IMG/VR virus record: IMGVR_UViG_3300017971_000190
Span: 1 to 64,000 of that record
From: a virus
Length of the DNA: 64,000 bases
Reading direction: 5' to 3' (one strand)
Positions 11,304-19,705 of the stretch are shown here, piece by piece. The position numbers and the translations under genes were made by a program. The notes below the pieces were generated by a model. That model saw only the letters and a program-made list of their open reading frames with translations. It was not told where the DNA came from and ran no database searches. Positions within the stretch are counted from its first letter, which is position 1; each line of letters starts with the position of its first letter.

Positions 11304-11627
11304 GTGTGTTATTTTCAGGACATTGCTGTAAAAAAAGTTGTAGTAGAAGTCATTTCCGAGCTGGTGGGAAAGCGTAAGCGCTTCACCGGTTGGGAAGTGA
11401 ATCAAAAATTACAAAACCGCAAAGGCTTTGCTCACCTTCCCCCACCCTGGCAGATCAGCTCCTATGTACGGGAACTGTTTAATGGGCATAACAGTGCTTT
11501 TTCAGGTTATGCCTGTTATCCAGTTGATGGAGGCCCCTTGCTCTATTTCCCAATTCCGTACTATGTGAGAAATCATGTCGAAAAAATCCAAAAAGAAATC
11601 CAAACGGAAGGCCAAACCGAAAAGTAA
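11304..11627 (+). CDS. Hypothetical protein (107 aa)
   Basis: GTG start after AAAGGAAAG. Residues 20-70 resemble a small winged-helix-like fold (GWEVNQKLQ, then SSYVRELF), and it ends in a charged coiled tail. The last 53 bp overlap the PARP-like gene in another frame, so the two are translationally coupled and perhaps partners, for example antidote or regulator of the transferase. That pairing is inference. Confidence 0.65.
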   Translation: MCYFQDIAVKKVVVEVISELVGKRKRFTGWEVNQKLQNRKGFAHLPPPWQISSYVRELFNGHNSAFSGYACYPVDGGPLLYFPIPYYVRNHVEKIQKEIQTEGQTEK

Positions 11628-12426
11628 CCCTTCTGTTTCGATGCCCAGTGTTCAGGAACTTTTTGGTTCCAGTTGTCGTTATCGCCTTAGCAGTTCTTTT
11701 CGTGGACCTCAATTAGAAGGTTACGAATTCTTATGTGCTTTCGAAAACAAAGTACACTCTTACCACACCCCCACAATGCAGAAGCTTGGCAATATTAAAC
11801 AAGCTTGGCATGGTACCAATAAGGCTGCACTTAAAAGCATTGCTGTGGATGGATTACTCACGCCTTTTCAGCGTCGAAAGCGAGATCGCTGGACTAGCAT
11901 ACACGGTATGTTTGGACCAGGAATTTATTTAGCTCCTAACATTGAAAAAGCGGCTATGTTCGCATGGCAGCATAAGCATTTGAAGTTTGTTCTTCAATGC
12001 TATGTTGCTTTGGGAAAACCTCATTTTGCTACTCAAACAGGAAACTATTACGAAACAGCTGAAATGGAAGACAAGCATAGTGTCATAGGTGGAAGAGGAT
12101 CACTGACTGGAGCTTGGGGTGGTAGACTCTTAAACGAAGAGTGGGTAATTTTCGATAATCAACAAGCTACTGTAGACATGGTACTCGTGTACAGATGCGT
12201 GGAAACTCCTAAGGCTACCCCATTTCGAGGCTCGATTGGACGACGATTTTATAACAGTAGTAGAGAACCACAAGGTGTTGTTCGTTACCACCCTTGCAAA
12301 CGAAATGGCAAGCTTTGTCGCAATGCTTTTGGCTCTGGTGGCTGTGTGGAAAAAGGTATAACTACTGGAGCGAGTGCCTTTTCAGATTACTGCAGAGATT
12401 ATCAAGTATCCTTGATTCACAAATAA
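11575..12426 (+). CDS. PARP-type ADP-ribosyltransferase (283 aa)
   Basis: The core (residues 75-207) matches the PARP catalytic fold: WHGT (H79), FGPGIYLA (Y118), an ALGK strand and NEEWVIFDNQQ, where E189 aligns with the PARP1 catalytic glutamate. The H-Y-E triad is thus intact, predicting transfer of ADP-ribose from NAD+. The first 18 residues are a Lys/Arg tail that may bind nucleic acid; the C-terminal 75 residues include several cysteines. Phages use ADP-ribosylation to remodel host transcription or counter defence (T4 Alt/Mod are other families). The target is unknown. Confidence 0.8.
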   Translation: MSKKSKKKSKRKAKPKSNPSVSMPSVQELFGSSCRYRLSSSFRGPQLEGYEFLCAFENKVHSYHTPTMQKLGNIKQAWHGTNKAALKSIAVDGLLTPFQRRKRDRWTSIHGMFGPGIYLAPNIEKAAMFAWQHKHLKFVLQCYVALGKPHFATQTGNYYETAEMEDKHSVIGGRGSLTGAWGGRLLNEEWVIFDNQQATVDMVLVYRCVETPKATPFRGSIGRRFYNSSREPQGVVRYHPCKRNGKLCRNAFGSGGCVEKGITTGASAFSDYCRDYQVSLIHK

Positions 12427-12441
12427 AATAAGGGGTTTTAA

Positions 12442-12627
12442 ATGAGATATCGGGACAGGCCAGAAAACCGCCTTTGTACTGGACACAGAGCTTCTCGTCC
12501 AGAAAAATATGTGTGCTCGGTTTGTAAAAAAGAGAGGCATCGAATTGAGATGAGCCGAACAAGGGACATTTGTTTAGAGTGTATTTTTAAAGAAGAGGAA
12601 AATATCAATGAGCACAGCTTTGAGTAA
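12442..12627 (+). CDS. Zinc-finger hypothetical protein (61 aa)
   Basis: C25-x2-C28 and C44-x2-C47 form a treble-clef/zinc-ribbon-like site within a basic small protein. ATG follows a weak AAGGGG site. Overlaps the next gene by 20 bp. Function unknown. Confidence 0.7.
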   Translation: MRYRDRPENRLCTGHRASRPEKYVCSVCKKERHRIEMSRTRDICLECIFKEEENINEHSFE

Positions 12628-13171
12628 AGACGATTTCAAAATTGTTTACTTTCATCTTCCCTCTCAAAATGAAGAGGAAGAACCTCCTAAAGGGGTTGTA
12701 GTAGTTCACTTATCTACAGGTCTTTCTGGAATCGGAGAAGACCCTAAATTAAATACCAGAGACAACATCCTAGTTGCTCTTAAAAAGATGGCACATCTAG
12801 CAAAAATTCCTCCAGGTGAAGTTGAGAGTTTTTTCTCTTGTCCGACCTGTCACCTGGAAAGACTACCTTATTTTGAAAATTGGAAAAGTGACCATAGTTA
12901 TGAATATGGTAGAATCTTTACTGCTAATGATCATCCCGCTAAAGCTAAGGATGTTAAATTTAAGCCTACTCCTATTTGTGCTGCCATAGTTTTCAAAAAT
13001 GAAAAGGATACATATTGGTTTTGGGATGTAGTCCCAACAGGAGAAGAGGATCATGAAGATCCTCTAGGTTTTTCTCACTTTGTTGAAGATGCTATTAAAG
13101 AAGCAGAAAAGGCAGCTCTTGAGATTGTGAATAAGTCTCTTAAAGCTGATGAACTCGGACCTCGGAATTAA
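12608..13171 (+). CDS. Hypothetical protein (187 aa)
   Basis: Not recognised. Soluble, acidic, with one CPTC pair at about residue 78 and an Ala/Glu helix at the C-terminus. The ATG follows AAGAGGAAAATATCA inside the previous gene. Followed within 1 bp by a gene of almost equal length. Confidence 0.7.
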   Translation: MSTALSKDDFKIVYFHLPSQNEEEEPPKGVVVVHLSTGLSGIGEDPKLNTRDNILVALKKMAHLAKIPPGEVESFFSCPTCHLERLPYFENWKSDHSYEYGRIFTANDHPAKAKDVKFKPTPICAAIVFKNEKDTYWFWDVVPTGEEDHEDPLGFSHFVEDAIKEAEKAALEIVNKSLKADELGPRN

Positions 13172-13172
13172 A

Positions 13173-13715
13173 ATGCCAGCAAAACCCACTGTTAAGAGTA
13201 CCATTAAAAAACATGTGCTTGAAAGTTTGTTAGAGGGTGGTAATGTAATCTTGCACATAAACCCCAAAGTTAAAGAAAAAGTTGTACTTCCACCTGATTT
13301 GGATGAAGCTTTTAATGTCGTTCTCTGTATTGGCCTGAATACTCCCTATCCAATTCCAGATTTAACCCTTTCTGATATAGGAGTCGAAGCTACACTGACT
13401 ATTAATCGAGAAGAGTATTTTTGTTCTTTACCTTGGAAATCGATTTATTATATGGGATTAGTAGGAGATATTGGGAGAGGTTGGCCAGAAGATGCTCCTA
13501 TGGCATTGCTTCATCATTGGCATCTACGATTGGCCCAACCCTTTGAAGAGCTTAGAAATGAATTAGAAAATGAGGGTGTCTCTACAGTTTATGAAGAATC
13601 AGAACCAGCTAAAAAGAAATACCCTTTTACAATTATTTCTGGAGACGGAGAGGCATCTTCCTCTCACCCCGTAGATTCACATTTCCTAACTTTACTTACT
13701 CCTTCCTCTGATTAA
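13173..13715 (+). CDS. Hypothetical protein (180 aa)
   Basis: Not recognised. No cysteine cluster or membrane segment; a Ser/Pro-rich C-terminal tail. The ATG at 13173 is preferred over 13149, which lies inside the previous gene. Last gene before the promoter at 13730. Confidence 0.65.
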   Translation: MPAKPTVKSTIKKHVLESLLEGGNVILHINPKVKEKVVLPPDLDEAFNVVLCIGLNTPYPIPDLTLSDIGVEATLTINREEYFCSLPWKSIYYMGLVGDIGRGWPEDAPMALLHHWHLRLAQPFEELRNELENEGVSTVYEESEPAKKKYPFTIISGDGEASSSHPVDSHFLTLLTPSSD

Positions 13716-13729
13716 TTGTCTTTTCTTCC

Positions 13730-13758
13730 TTGACAAAACTAGTTTTTCAGTCATAAAA
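13730..13758 (+). promoter_or_regulatory. sigma70-type promoter
   Basis: TTGACA (13730-13735) with CATAAA at 13752-13757 (16-bp spacer). A good AGAAGGAGA ribosome binding site and the lipoprotein start follow. Confidence 0.7.
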
Positions 13759-13801
13759 ATAGGAGGGAAATGTAATTTATCCTTTAGAAGGAGAAAGAAC
13801 C

Positions 13802-15319
13802 ATGTTGATTTTCAGAAGTTTTTTGCTCACCTTTTTCGTTTTCTTTTTGACTGCTTGTGGGGCTGGAAGTGGGGTCAGTAACGATATCCCTGACTCAGCG
13901 GTTGGAAATGATGCTGTTTCCAACAACAATAACAACAACGGAAACGAAAATACCAACAGCAACTCCAATTCAAATCCTGTTTGTGGTAATGGGAATATTG
14001 AGGAGGGGGAAATTTGTGATGATGGAGCTGCCAACAGCGATACGGAACCTAACGCCTGCCGAACTACTTGCACTCTACCTTCTTGCGGTGATGGTGTTGT
14101 TGATGACGACGAAGCCTGTGACGATTCGAACCTGGGTGGTTCTACTTGCGCCAGTGAGGGCTTCACAGCCGGTCTGCTAAGTTGCGCTTCGAGTTGCGAG
14201 TTGGATTTTACAAACTGTACAACTTGCGGTAACGGAGTAGCTGAAGGCTCTGACCCAGCGTGGCCGGGTTACGAGGTTTGTGACGGTACGGACCTTAGGA
14301 GTCTGAGCTGCACCGATTTTGGTCTCCCAGCTGGGGTATTGGCTTGTTCTGCGTGCACTTGGAACACCTCTGGTTGCGTCGGAGCGGCAACTTGTGGAAA
14401 CGGAACAGTGGAAGCGTGGGAAGGTTGTGACGACGGTAACACCACCCCTTGCGATGGTTGCAGCTCGACGTGTCAGGTAGAAGAGTGCGGTAACGGGGTG
14501 GTGGAGTGCTCGGAAACCTGTGACGATGCCAACAGTTCCAACGAAGATGCCTGTCTCAATATCTGCGTTCTCAATACTTGTGGAGATGGGTACATCAACG
14601 TTGGTGTTGAAACCTGTGATGACGGAAATAACAACGTCAACGACGCTTGTCCAGATGGACCAGCGGGTACTTGTCAAATTACCACTTGCGGTGATGGTTT
14701 CACTAATTTAAATACAGAGACTTGCGACGACGGCAACGGCAACAACGAAGATGCCTGTCCTGATGGTGTTGGCGGAACGTGCCTTGCCGCTTCTTGTGGA
14801 GATGGTTTTGTTCAGACGGGGGTTGAGAACTGCGATCCTGGTTTGGACCCTATCTGCAATGGTGATTGTACTGGTTCCTGTGGTGATGGAGTTTGGAACA
14901 GTACTTACGAGATTTGTGATCCGTCAGTATCTGGACATGAAATGTGTAATCCTGACTGTGCGGGTTATTGTGGAGATGGGATTTTGCGATCTCAGTGGGA
15001 AGACTGTGATCCTGGAATTTCTGGTGGTCCGCCATGTTTCTATCCTGAATGCACCTTGTCTGTTTGTGGTGATGGGATTTGTGATTGGAATAATGAGTCT
15101 CATAGTAGTTGTCCAGGAGATTGCCCTTGTAGTAATCCTACCGATACTTATTGTGGTGGACAGTGCTGGCCCCCAGCCAATGGCGAATACCCAACCTGTT
15201 GTTCTGATGGAATTGCAATGTACAACGATTTTCCGGGCGGTTATTATATTGTACATTGTGGTGACTGCTCGATCACCTGTAGTAGCACACAAGATTGTGT
15301 TTCTGGTCAGTGCGTTTAA
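13802..15319 (+). CDS. Cys-rich repeat lipoprotein (505 aa)
   Basis: The signal peptide (residues 1-18) ends in the lipobox LTAC with lipidated C19, followed by an Asn/Ser linker (about 35-60). Then come roughly eleven repeats of the form CGnGxxE...CDDGN, the DUF4215/Myxococcus cysteine-rich repeat. It should be exported and anchored as a surface lipoprotein with disulfide-bonded repeats. Such proteins are abundant in Myxococcota and relatives, so the gene was probably taken from the host; in a phage it might mask the cell surface against superinfection (inference). It has its own promoter. Confidence 0.8.
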   Translation: MLIFRSFLLTFFVFFLTACGAGSGVSNDIPDSAVGNDAVSNNNNNNGNENTNSNSNSNPVCGNGNIEEGEICDDGAANSDTEPNACRTTCTLPSCGDGVVDDDEACDDSNLGGSTCASEGFTAGLLSCASSCELDFTNCTTCGNGVAEGSDPAWPGYEVCDGTDLRSLSCTDFGLPAGVLACSACTWNTSGCVGAATCGNGTVEAWEGCDDGNTTPCDGCSSTCQVEECGNGVVECSETCDDANSSNEDACLNICVLNTCGDGYINVGVETCDDGNNNVNDACPDGPAGTCQITTCGDGFTNLNTETCDDGNGNNEDACPDGVGGTCLAASCGDGFVQTGVENCDPGLDPICNGDCTGSCGDGVWNSTYEICDPSVSGHEMCNPDCAGYCGDGILRSQWEDCDPGISGGPPCFYPECTLSVCGDGICDWNNESHSSCPGDCPCSNPTDTYCGGQCWPPANGEYPTCCSDGIAMYNDFPGGYYIVHCGDCSITCSSTQDCVSGQCV

Positions 15320-15509
15320 AAATTATTTCTCTCCTTTCTTTTTAATTTTCAACAATTAAATAAATGAGGGAAGAAAAATAAAAATAAAAGTCAAAAAAGT
15401 CTTGACGAAAATACTTTCTTCAGTCACAAAATATATTGTGAGAGACAGAAAAACAAAAAACTCAACTGGAGAAATTAAAACTCCTACAAACCCAGAAAGG
15501 ACTGAAACC

Positions 15510-16031
15510 ATGAAGACCAAGACCAACAAGACGAGCATCATCGAGACCATCACCACCGCGCTGACGGACCTGCGTGCACAGCGAGACGATCTGAACAAGC
15601 AGATCTCCGAGCTGGAGGGAATGCTTTCCCATTACGAGTCGGAGCTGCACCGTGTCATCGCCTCCCTGAAGGGAACCAAGAAGGCCAAGCGCACCGTCAA
15701 GCGTGGTCCCGGTCGTCCCAAGGGCAGCAAGAACAAGGCGAAGACGAGCACTCGTCGCGGCCCCGGTCGCCCGAAGGGTTCGAAGAACAAGGCGAAGACG
15801 GCGAAGACCGAGAAGACGGTCGAGAAGAAGTCAGCCGCTCCGCTGAAGGCGGTCATCGTCTCCATGCTCCGCGAGTACGGCGAGCCCGTGCACGTCAACG
15901 AGCTGCAGCATCGGCTGGAGACCGAGGGTGTGACCGACAACGCCAAGACGGTCGCCGTCACCCTGTCCGCCCTGAAGAAGAAGGGTGAGGTCAAGAAGGG
16001 TGACGAGGTGGGCTTCTGGGCCGTCGCGTAA
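15510..16031 (+). CDS. GC-rich AT-hook / winged-helix protein (173 aa)
   Basis: Residues 10-55 form a coiled coil; two identical AT-hook segments (RGPGRPKGSKNKAKT) lie at about 65-78 and 83-96; residues 110-173 look like a winged helix. It should bind AT-rich DNA, as a nucleoid-type or regulatory protein. The base composition changes abruptly to GC-rich exactly over the coding region with codons unlike all neighbours, and a strong terminator follows, so recent transfer from a GC-rich host is likely. The ATG follows AGAAAGGA; an upstream TTGACG (15402) has only a weak -10. Confidence 0.8.
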   Translation: MKTKTNKTSIIETITTALTDLRAQRDDLNKQISELEGMLSHYESELHRVIASLKGTKKAKRTVKRGPGRPKGSKNKAKTSTRRGPGRPKGSKNKAKTAKTEKTVEKKSAAPLKAVIVSMLREYGEPVHVNELQHRLETEGVTDNAKTVAVTLSALKKKGEVKKGDEVGFWAVA

Positions 16032-16053
16032 TTCCTGCCACTTTCCTTCCCCC

Positions 16054-16092
16054 TGAAGGCCCTGGGAATTTTCCTGGGGCCTTCACCTTTTT
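16054..16092 (+). terminator. Strong intrinsic terminator
   Basis: TGAAGGCCC (16054-16062) pairs perfectly with GGGCCTTCA (16077-16085), followed by a T-rich tract to 16092. It ends the GC-rich gene and seems to have travelled with it. Confidence 0.85.
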
Positions 16093-16117
16093 GGCCCTCT
16101 CTTTGTAAAATACCCCC

Positions 16118-16510
16118 ATGAAAATTTTAGTGTGTGGTTCTAGGAATTGGGATAGACGAAAACCAATTTGGGAAGCTCTTGGAGCTGTTAAGAAAAAGAA
16201 AAATGTGACCGTTATACATGGAACTGCTAAAGGAGCTGATACACTGGCTGGGGAAATTGGGTGGGAGTTAGGATTTAATATAGAAAAATACCCAGCTAAT
16301 TGGGAAAAGTATGGTAAAGCTGCTGGTCCTCTTCGTAATCAAAAAATGATTGATAAAAATCCTGATGTGGTGTTGGCTTTTACAGAAGACTTAGATTCTT
16401 CACGTGGGACAGCTGATACAGTACGACGTGCAAAAAAAGCAGGTATTCCCGTTTTTGTTTATCCAAAAACTAAAAATTGGTACAAACGCTGGAAGAAAAT
16501 AAAAAGTTGA
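16118..16510 (+). CDS. DUF2493 / SLOG-family protein (130 aa)
   Basis: The N-terminus MKILVCGSRNW and the later GTAKGADTLAGEIG and AGPLRNQKMID blocks match the YspA/DUF2493 branch of the SLOG (cpYpsA-related) superfamily, which binds nucleotide or nucleotide-derived ligands. Members occur in phages and defence islands, where they are thought to sense or process such ligands. A TAAAAT box about 8 nt before the ATG and no ribosome binding site hint at a leaderless mRNA. Confidence 0.85.
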   Translation: MKILVCGSRNWDRRKPIWEALGAVKKKKNVTVIHGTAKGADTLAGEIGWELGFNIEKYPANWEKYGKAAGPLRNQKMIDKNPDVVLAFTEDLDSSRGTADTVRRAKKAGIPVFVYPKTKNWYKRWKKIKS

Positions 16511-16535
16511 CACTCTTGTTACCTTGTGCTAGCGT
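16507..16535 (+). promoter_or_regulatory. sigma70-type promoter
   Basis: TTGACA (16507-16512), 17-bp spacer, TAGCGT (16530-16535) with TGC before it. It overlaps the end of the preceding gene and lies about 20 bp before the next start; it would drive the long run of small genes beginning at 16556. Confidence 0.65.
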
Positions 16536-16555
16536 AGTCTAATTGGAGGTGGTAG

Positions 16556-16783
16556 GTGAGTATTCGAGCTAGAAGTGACGGTCGGGCCGATATGTACCTT
16601 TGTGATGCTGAAGGTTGTCACACCCGACGAGCTAGTTCTGTAGGAACTCCTAGAGGTTGGGTTCAAGGTGAGCATGGTTACTACCACCTCTGTACTTTCT
16701 GTAAACATCTTAAACCTCGCTACGACCAAATTGTTAGAGTTCACGGTGTAAAAGCTTTGACCGGCAGAAAAGGACCAGGTTGA
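16556..16783 (+). CDS. Zinc-binding hypothetical protein (75 aa)
   Basis: C16, C21, C46 and C49 form a likely zinc site (CDAEGC...CTFC) in a basic small protein. GTG start after TTGGAGG. First gene of a dense 9-kb accessory run in which many products are Cys-rich. Confidence 0.7.
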   Translation: MSIRARSDGRADMYLCDAEGCHTRRASSVGTPRGWVQGEHGYYHLCTFCKHLKPRYDQIVRVHGVKALTGRKGPG

Positions 16784-16784
16784 A

Positions 16785-17273
16785 ATGGATAGACTTACTG
16801 AAACAGTTCCATATCAAATTCTTCCAACTACTTTTAAACGCTGTCAGCTTTGTGGTTACACAAGTGATGATATTTGCGAATTCAGGTTGTGGTGTGAATG
16901 TGATGAAAATGACAAACCTGAGCCCTATAATATTTTGATTGCTTGTAAAAGTGATGATTGCTTTCAAATAATTAAAGAGCACGAGCGTCTTTATTTTGAA
17001 CTCTCTTGGAGTACTGGTGAACCAGGTCATTTTATCTTGCTTTGTGGAGATTGTCCTCATAGAGATGGAACACACTGTACTCATCCAGATTTAAAGATTA
17101 ATGGTGGGAATGGTTTACTTCTTCATAGAGCTGGAGATCCAATTTTCCGCGCTAATATTTGCTACCATGACGATAATGCAGAATACGGATTAAAGTGCGG
17201 AAAATTGAAAGCTCCTTTTGTAGGGTGTGCTGGTTTGCCATCAGATCACGATAATCACATTAAAGATATGTAA
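16785..17273 (+). CDS. Cys-rich hypothetical protein (162 aa)
   Basis: Thirteen cysteines include a CxxC near residue 20 (CQLCG), C-x-C, CGDC and others, enough for two or three metal sites. No domain recognised. Starts 1 bp after the previous stop and ends where the next gene begins. Confidence 0.7.
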   Translation: MDRLTETVPYQILPTTFKRCQLCGYTSDDICEFRLWCECDENDKPEPYNILIACKSDDCFQIIKEHERLYFELSWSTGEPGHFILLCGDCPHRDGTHCTHPDLKINGGNGLLLHRAGDPIFRANICYHDDNAEYGLKCGKLKAPFVGCAGLPSDHDNHIKDM

Positions 17274-17546
17274 ATGCAGACTAAATCCAAAGACGACGTT
17301 GTTTGGGAAGGTGGAATTAACGATGCTCACCATTGGTTACCTAATGGTTTGCATGTACGAATTACAGCAATCACTCTTCCTAGTGGTCCAAGTATCTTTA
17401 TTTGGGATGTGAGTGACCCCTTAATCCGGGCTCCAGTGGCAGCTAGTATTTACGAGTTTCAATTGGAGAACCACCCTAAAACTTTTGAGGTGGCTGCAAG
17501 TCAAGCTCTACACGCCGCTTCTAAAATCAAACCTTACGGGAGTTGA
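17274..17546 (+). CDS. Hypothetical protein (90 aa)
   Basis: Not recognised. Soluble, beta-rich N-terminal half and an Ala-rich helix at the C-terminus. ATG abuts the previous stop; its own stop overlaps the next start (TTGA). Confidence 0.65.
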   Translation: MQTKSKDDVVWEGGINDAHHWLPNGLHVRITAITLPSGPSIFIWDVSDPLIRAPVAASIYEFQLENHPKTFEVAASQALHAASKIKPYGS

Positions 17547-17761
17547 TCTTGCCTTATCAAAAACATCAACATAAGTGGACTTTTTTGAATGCCGCAGGAG
17601 CTAAAAAATTCTCCTGGTGCAAAGGATGTGGTTCATTGAGAGTAGAAACTTTGTTTGGAAAAGTTTCTTATCGTCTGAGCAATTCTTATAAAGCTTCACT
17701 GCCCAAAGTAGCTGATGGATTACCAACACAAGAGGAGAAAGAAACTGGTGCAGAAGATTAA
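17543..17761 (+). CDS. Zinc-ribbon-like hypothetical protein (72 aa)
   Basis: TTG start coupled to the previous stop. It has an H-x-H-K motif near the N-terminus and WCKGCG, which together could hold one zinc ion, then a basic Tyr/Ser region. Function unknown. Confidence 0.6.
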   Translation: MILPYQKHQHKWTFLNAAGAKKFSWCKGCGSLRVETLFGKVSYRLSNSYKASLPKVADGLPTQEEKETGAED

Positions 17762-17924
17762 AAAGAAAAGCGTGTGGTCTAAAAAAGGAGAGACTACTCC
17801 GTCTGTGCGTGTAAGTAGAATAAGAAAAGAAGAGATTTGTTTTTATCCCTACTTTGGTGGTGGGGCTGAACAAAAGCTAAACCGAGATCAATTTCTCCAT
17901 TTTTATGAGCTTTGTGAGGGTTAA
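17715..17924 (+). CDS. Hypothetical basic protein (69 aa)
   Basis: Very Lys/Arg-rich in the first half, so possibly nucleic-acid binding. The start is uncertain: ATG 17715 overlaps the previous gene by 47 bp, whereas GTG 17748 has AGGAG upstream and gives 58 residues. Overlaps the next gene at its end. Confidence 0.55.
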   Translation: MDYQHKRRKKLVQKIKKKSVWSKKGETTPSVRVSRIRKEEICFYPYFGGGAEQKLNRDQFLHFYELCEG

Positions 17925-18135
17925 CGTGGCTACTACTAAATTTACACACGAGGGAGATCTTCTCAACACAGTTTCTAGCCATGATTTGGTAATTGATACT
18001 GTTCGTTTACGAAAAGTTGGAGCCTGTTGGGTGGACGAAAAAGGTAGAAAGTTTGATTTAAAAACAGGCTATGATACTAAGCGTGCTTGGGGGTTGGTGA
18101 AGTTAGATTTGGCTTCGGTCAAAAAAATGAAATAA
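17905..18135 (+). CDS. Hypothetical protein (76 aa)
   Basis: Not recognised. Contains a GACWVDEKGRKFDLKTG block resembling a short beta-hairpin domain. The start may be ATG 17905 or GTG 17926, which follows GTGAGGGTT. The stop overlaps the next ATG (ATGA). Confidence 0.6.
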   Translation: MSFVRVNVATTKFTHEGDLLNTVSSHDLVIDTVRLRKVGACWVDEKGRKFDLKTGYDTKRAWGLVKLDLASVKKMK

Positions 18136-18557
18136 TGAGTAAACTACCCGTTCAACCTACATTGCCTGGTACAAGAATTAACCCTAACGCAGTATTGTGT
18201 CCATACTGTGGCAAAAGAGCTGTACTCACCACCAGTAAAGAGATTTACGGTAAAGATTATGGACCAGTCTACCTGTGTAAATGCAAGAAGGAGTGGGCTT
18301 ACGTTGGATGTCATCCTGGTACCACCAAACCTTTGGGAAGATTAGCTGATGCTCAATTGCGAGCTGCTAAAAAAGGGGCTCACAGGGTTTTTGATAAACT
18401 TTGGAAACGCAAAGGTGGGAATAGAAAAAAAGCTTACGCTTGGTTGGCTAAGCAATTAGATATACCTGGAAAAGAGTGTCATATTGGGGAAATGGATGTA
18501 GATCTGTGTATGAGAGTAATTGAGGTTTGTAAAAAGAAACTTCACGGAGAGTCGTAA
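18135..18557 (+). CDS. DUF3268-type zinc-finger protein (140 aa)
   Basis: C22-x2-C25 and C48/C50, then YVGCHPGT, PLGRLADAQLR, AHRVFDKLW, AYAWLA and CHIGEMD, the order of conserved blocks of the zinc-finger-containing DUF3268 family found widely in phages. The family has no proven function; the zinc site and basic helices suggest nucleic-acid binding. The ATG overlaps the previous stop, and longer upstream frames are out of phase with the family. Confidence 0.8.
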   Translation: MSKLPVQPTLPGTRINPNAVLCPYCGKRAVLTTSKEIYGKDYGPVYLCKCKKEWAYVGCHPGTTKPLGRLADAQLRAAKKGAHRVFDKLWKRKGGNRKKAYAWLAKQLDIPGKECHIGEMDVDLCMRVIEVCKKKLHGES

Positions 18558-18561
18558 ATAA

Positions 18562-19065
18562 ATGATGACACCAATTTGCTTAAATGATTGGTTTGAGGCT
18601 AATAAACCAAAGGTAGGATTGTTCTGGGAAAAAGCTGCGTATAAACAAATTGAATTTTTTAGACATTTAGTTTTGGCGGTTTGTTTAAACGAACATCAGT
18701 CCAGTCTAGAAGAATTAGATTCAGCACGTCCTGTAGTAATTGGAGAACATACCTCTAAATCTATAAAATTGCCGGTAGTTGAATTTCGTAGTAAGAATGG
18801 TATAATTTTTACCATTCGAGATAATTTTTTAAACTATAAAATTTCTGTATCTTCCCCATTTCCTGTGGAAGTTGATTTCTTTGATTTATTCAATCCAAAA
18901 CCAAACGAATGTTTGCATCCTGTTTATTTTGAAGGTTTTCCACCCCATAAAATTTTTGGATCTTTTAGCGAAAATAATAAACAATTCTCAGCACATCTTC
19001 TTTTAAAAGAGGAAGTGTACCTTTTAATTTGGATAATAGTCCGAACTTTGGCAGACAAAGAATAA
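18562..19065 (+). CDS. Hypothetical protein (167 aa)
   Basis: Not recognised. Soluble, aromatic-rich, with a hydrophobic last 20 residues (LLIWIIVRTL) that could pack in a core or touch a membrane. It precedes a gene for an integral membrane protein. Confidence 0.65.
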   Translation: MMTPICLNDWFEANKPKVGLFWEKAAYKQIEFFRHLVLAVCLNEHQSSLEELDSARPVVIGEHTSKSIKLPVVEFRSKNGIIFTIRDNFLNYKISVSSPFPVEVDFFDLFNPKPNECLHPVYFEGFPPHKIFGSFSENNKQFSAHLLLKEEVYLLIWIIVRTLADKE

Positions 19066-19080
19066 TTAAGGAGTAGTACC

Positions 19081-19431
19081 ATGCCAATTTGGATGTATTT
19101 TATACTGATATTTTGCTTCCTTTTTGGTCTAGGTTTTCGTTATCTATCTATTAAATGTCGTCTTCGTTTTTATGTTTTTCTTTGGCCTGTTTTAGGTTTT
19201 CTCCTTCCACTTCCTGCATCAGCTACAAAATTTATGTGGAGACCTGTTGCTTTTTGCTTAGCCTATGTAGCTGGTGTTATCGTAGGGTCTTTCCTTTTTA
19301 GAAAAGTTAAACCACTACCAGATCCAATTAAAGAATTGATTAAAGATATTAAAGCAAATGGAAAAATAATAGTTGTAGGTGAAGCTACAGGTGAAATTGT
19401 AGAAACTAAAGATTTTAGTAGAGAGGACTAA
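19081..19431 (+). CDS. Membrane protein, 2-3 TM segments (116 aa)
   Basis: Hydrophobic segments cover about residues 3-20, 30-45 and 56-78; a cytoplasmic tail of about 40 charged residues follows. The ATG follows AAGGAGTAG. No homolog recognised; it might alter the host envelope or block superinfection, but nothing shows this directly. Confidence 0.7.
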   Translation: MPIWMYFILIFCFLFGLGFRYLSIKCRLRFYVFLWPVLGFLLPLPASATKFMWRPVAFCLAYVAGVIVGSFLFRKVKPLPDPIKELIKDIKANGKIIVVGEATGEIVETKDFSRED

Positions 19432-19433
19432 AA

Positions 19434-19700
19434 ATGTATATTCCAGTCCGGTGTGCTCTTTGTGGTGAAGAAGCAGATCAAGATGACTATACTCGTTCAA
19501 TTCTAACACGCAGTGTTTGTGACTCTTGCTACAATGTATTTATGGAACTGAAGCGAACAGTTGAAAATAAAGAAGGAAATTCTGAAGAAACTAATTATGC
19601 GGCAAAATTGTACAATCTTGCTTGGAATAAAATTACAGCAGGAAAAGTAAGTGGATTCGATTGGCTCTTTACCTACGCCGAAGAGAAATGGGGAGAATAG
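19434..19700 (+). CDS. Zinc-ribbon hypothetical protein (88 aa)
   Basis: C7-x2-C10 and a later C-x2-C (CDSC) make a zinc ribbon at the N-terminus; the rest is helical. Starts 2 bp after the membrane protein gene. Function unknown. Confidence 0.65.
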   Translation: MYIPVRCALCGEEADQDDYTRSILTRSVCDSCYNVFMELKRTVENKEGNSEETNYAAKLYNLAWNKITAGKVSGFDWLFTYAEEKWGE

Positions 19701-19705
19701 ATACC

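Noticed and set aside
14177-14677. 166-codon ORF on the - strand
   Set aside because: Antisense shadow of the repeat gene; no minus-strand gene is supported anywhere in the window.
14751-15359. 202-codon alternative frame in the Cys-rich lipoprotein gene
   Set aside because: It is a shadow of the repeats; the lipoprotein frame has signal peptide, promoter and regular Cys pattern.
15402-15430. Promoter TTGACG for the AT-hook gene
   Set aside because: The -10 at proper spacing (CACAAA) is poor; a TATATT lies too far away. Possible but not supported enough.
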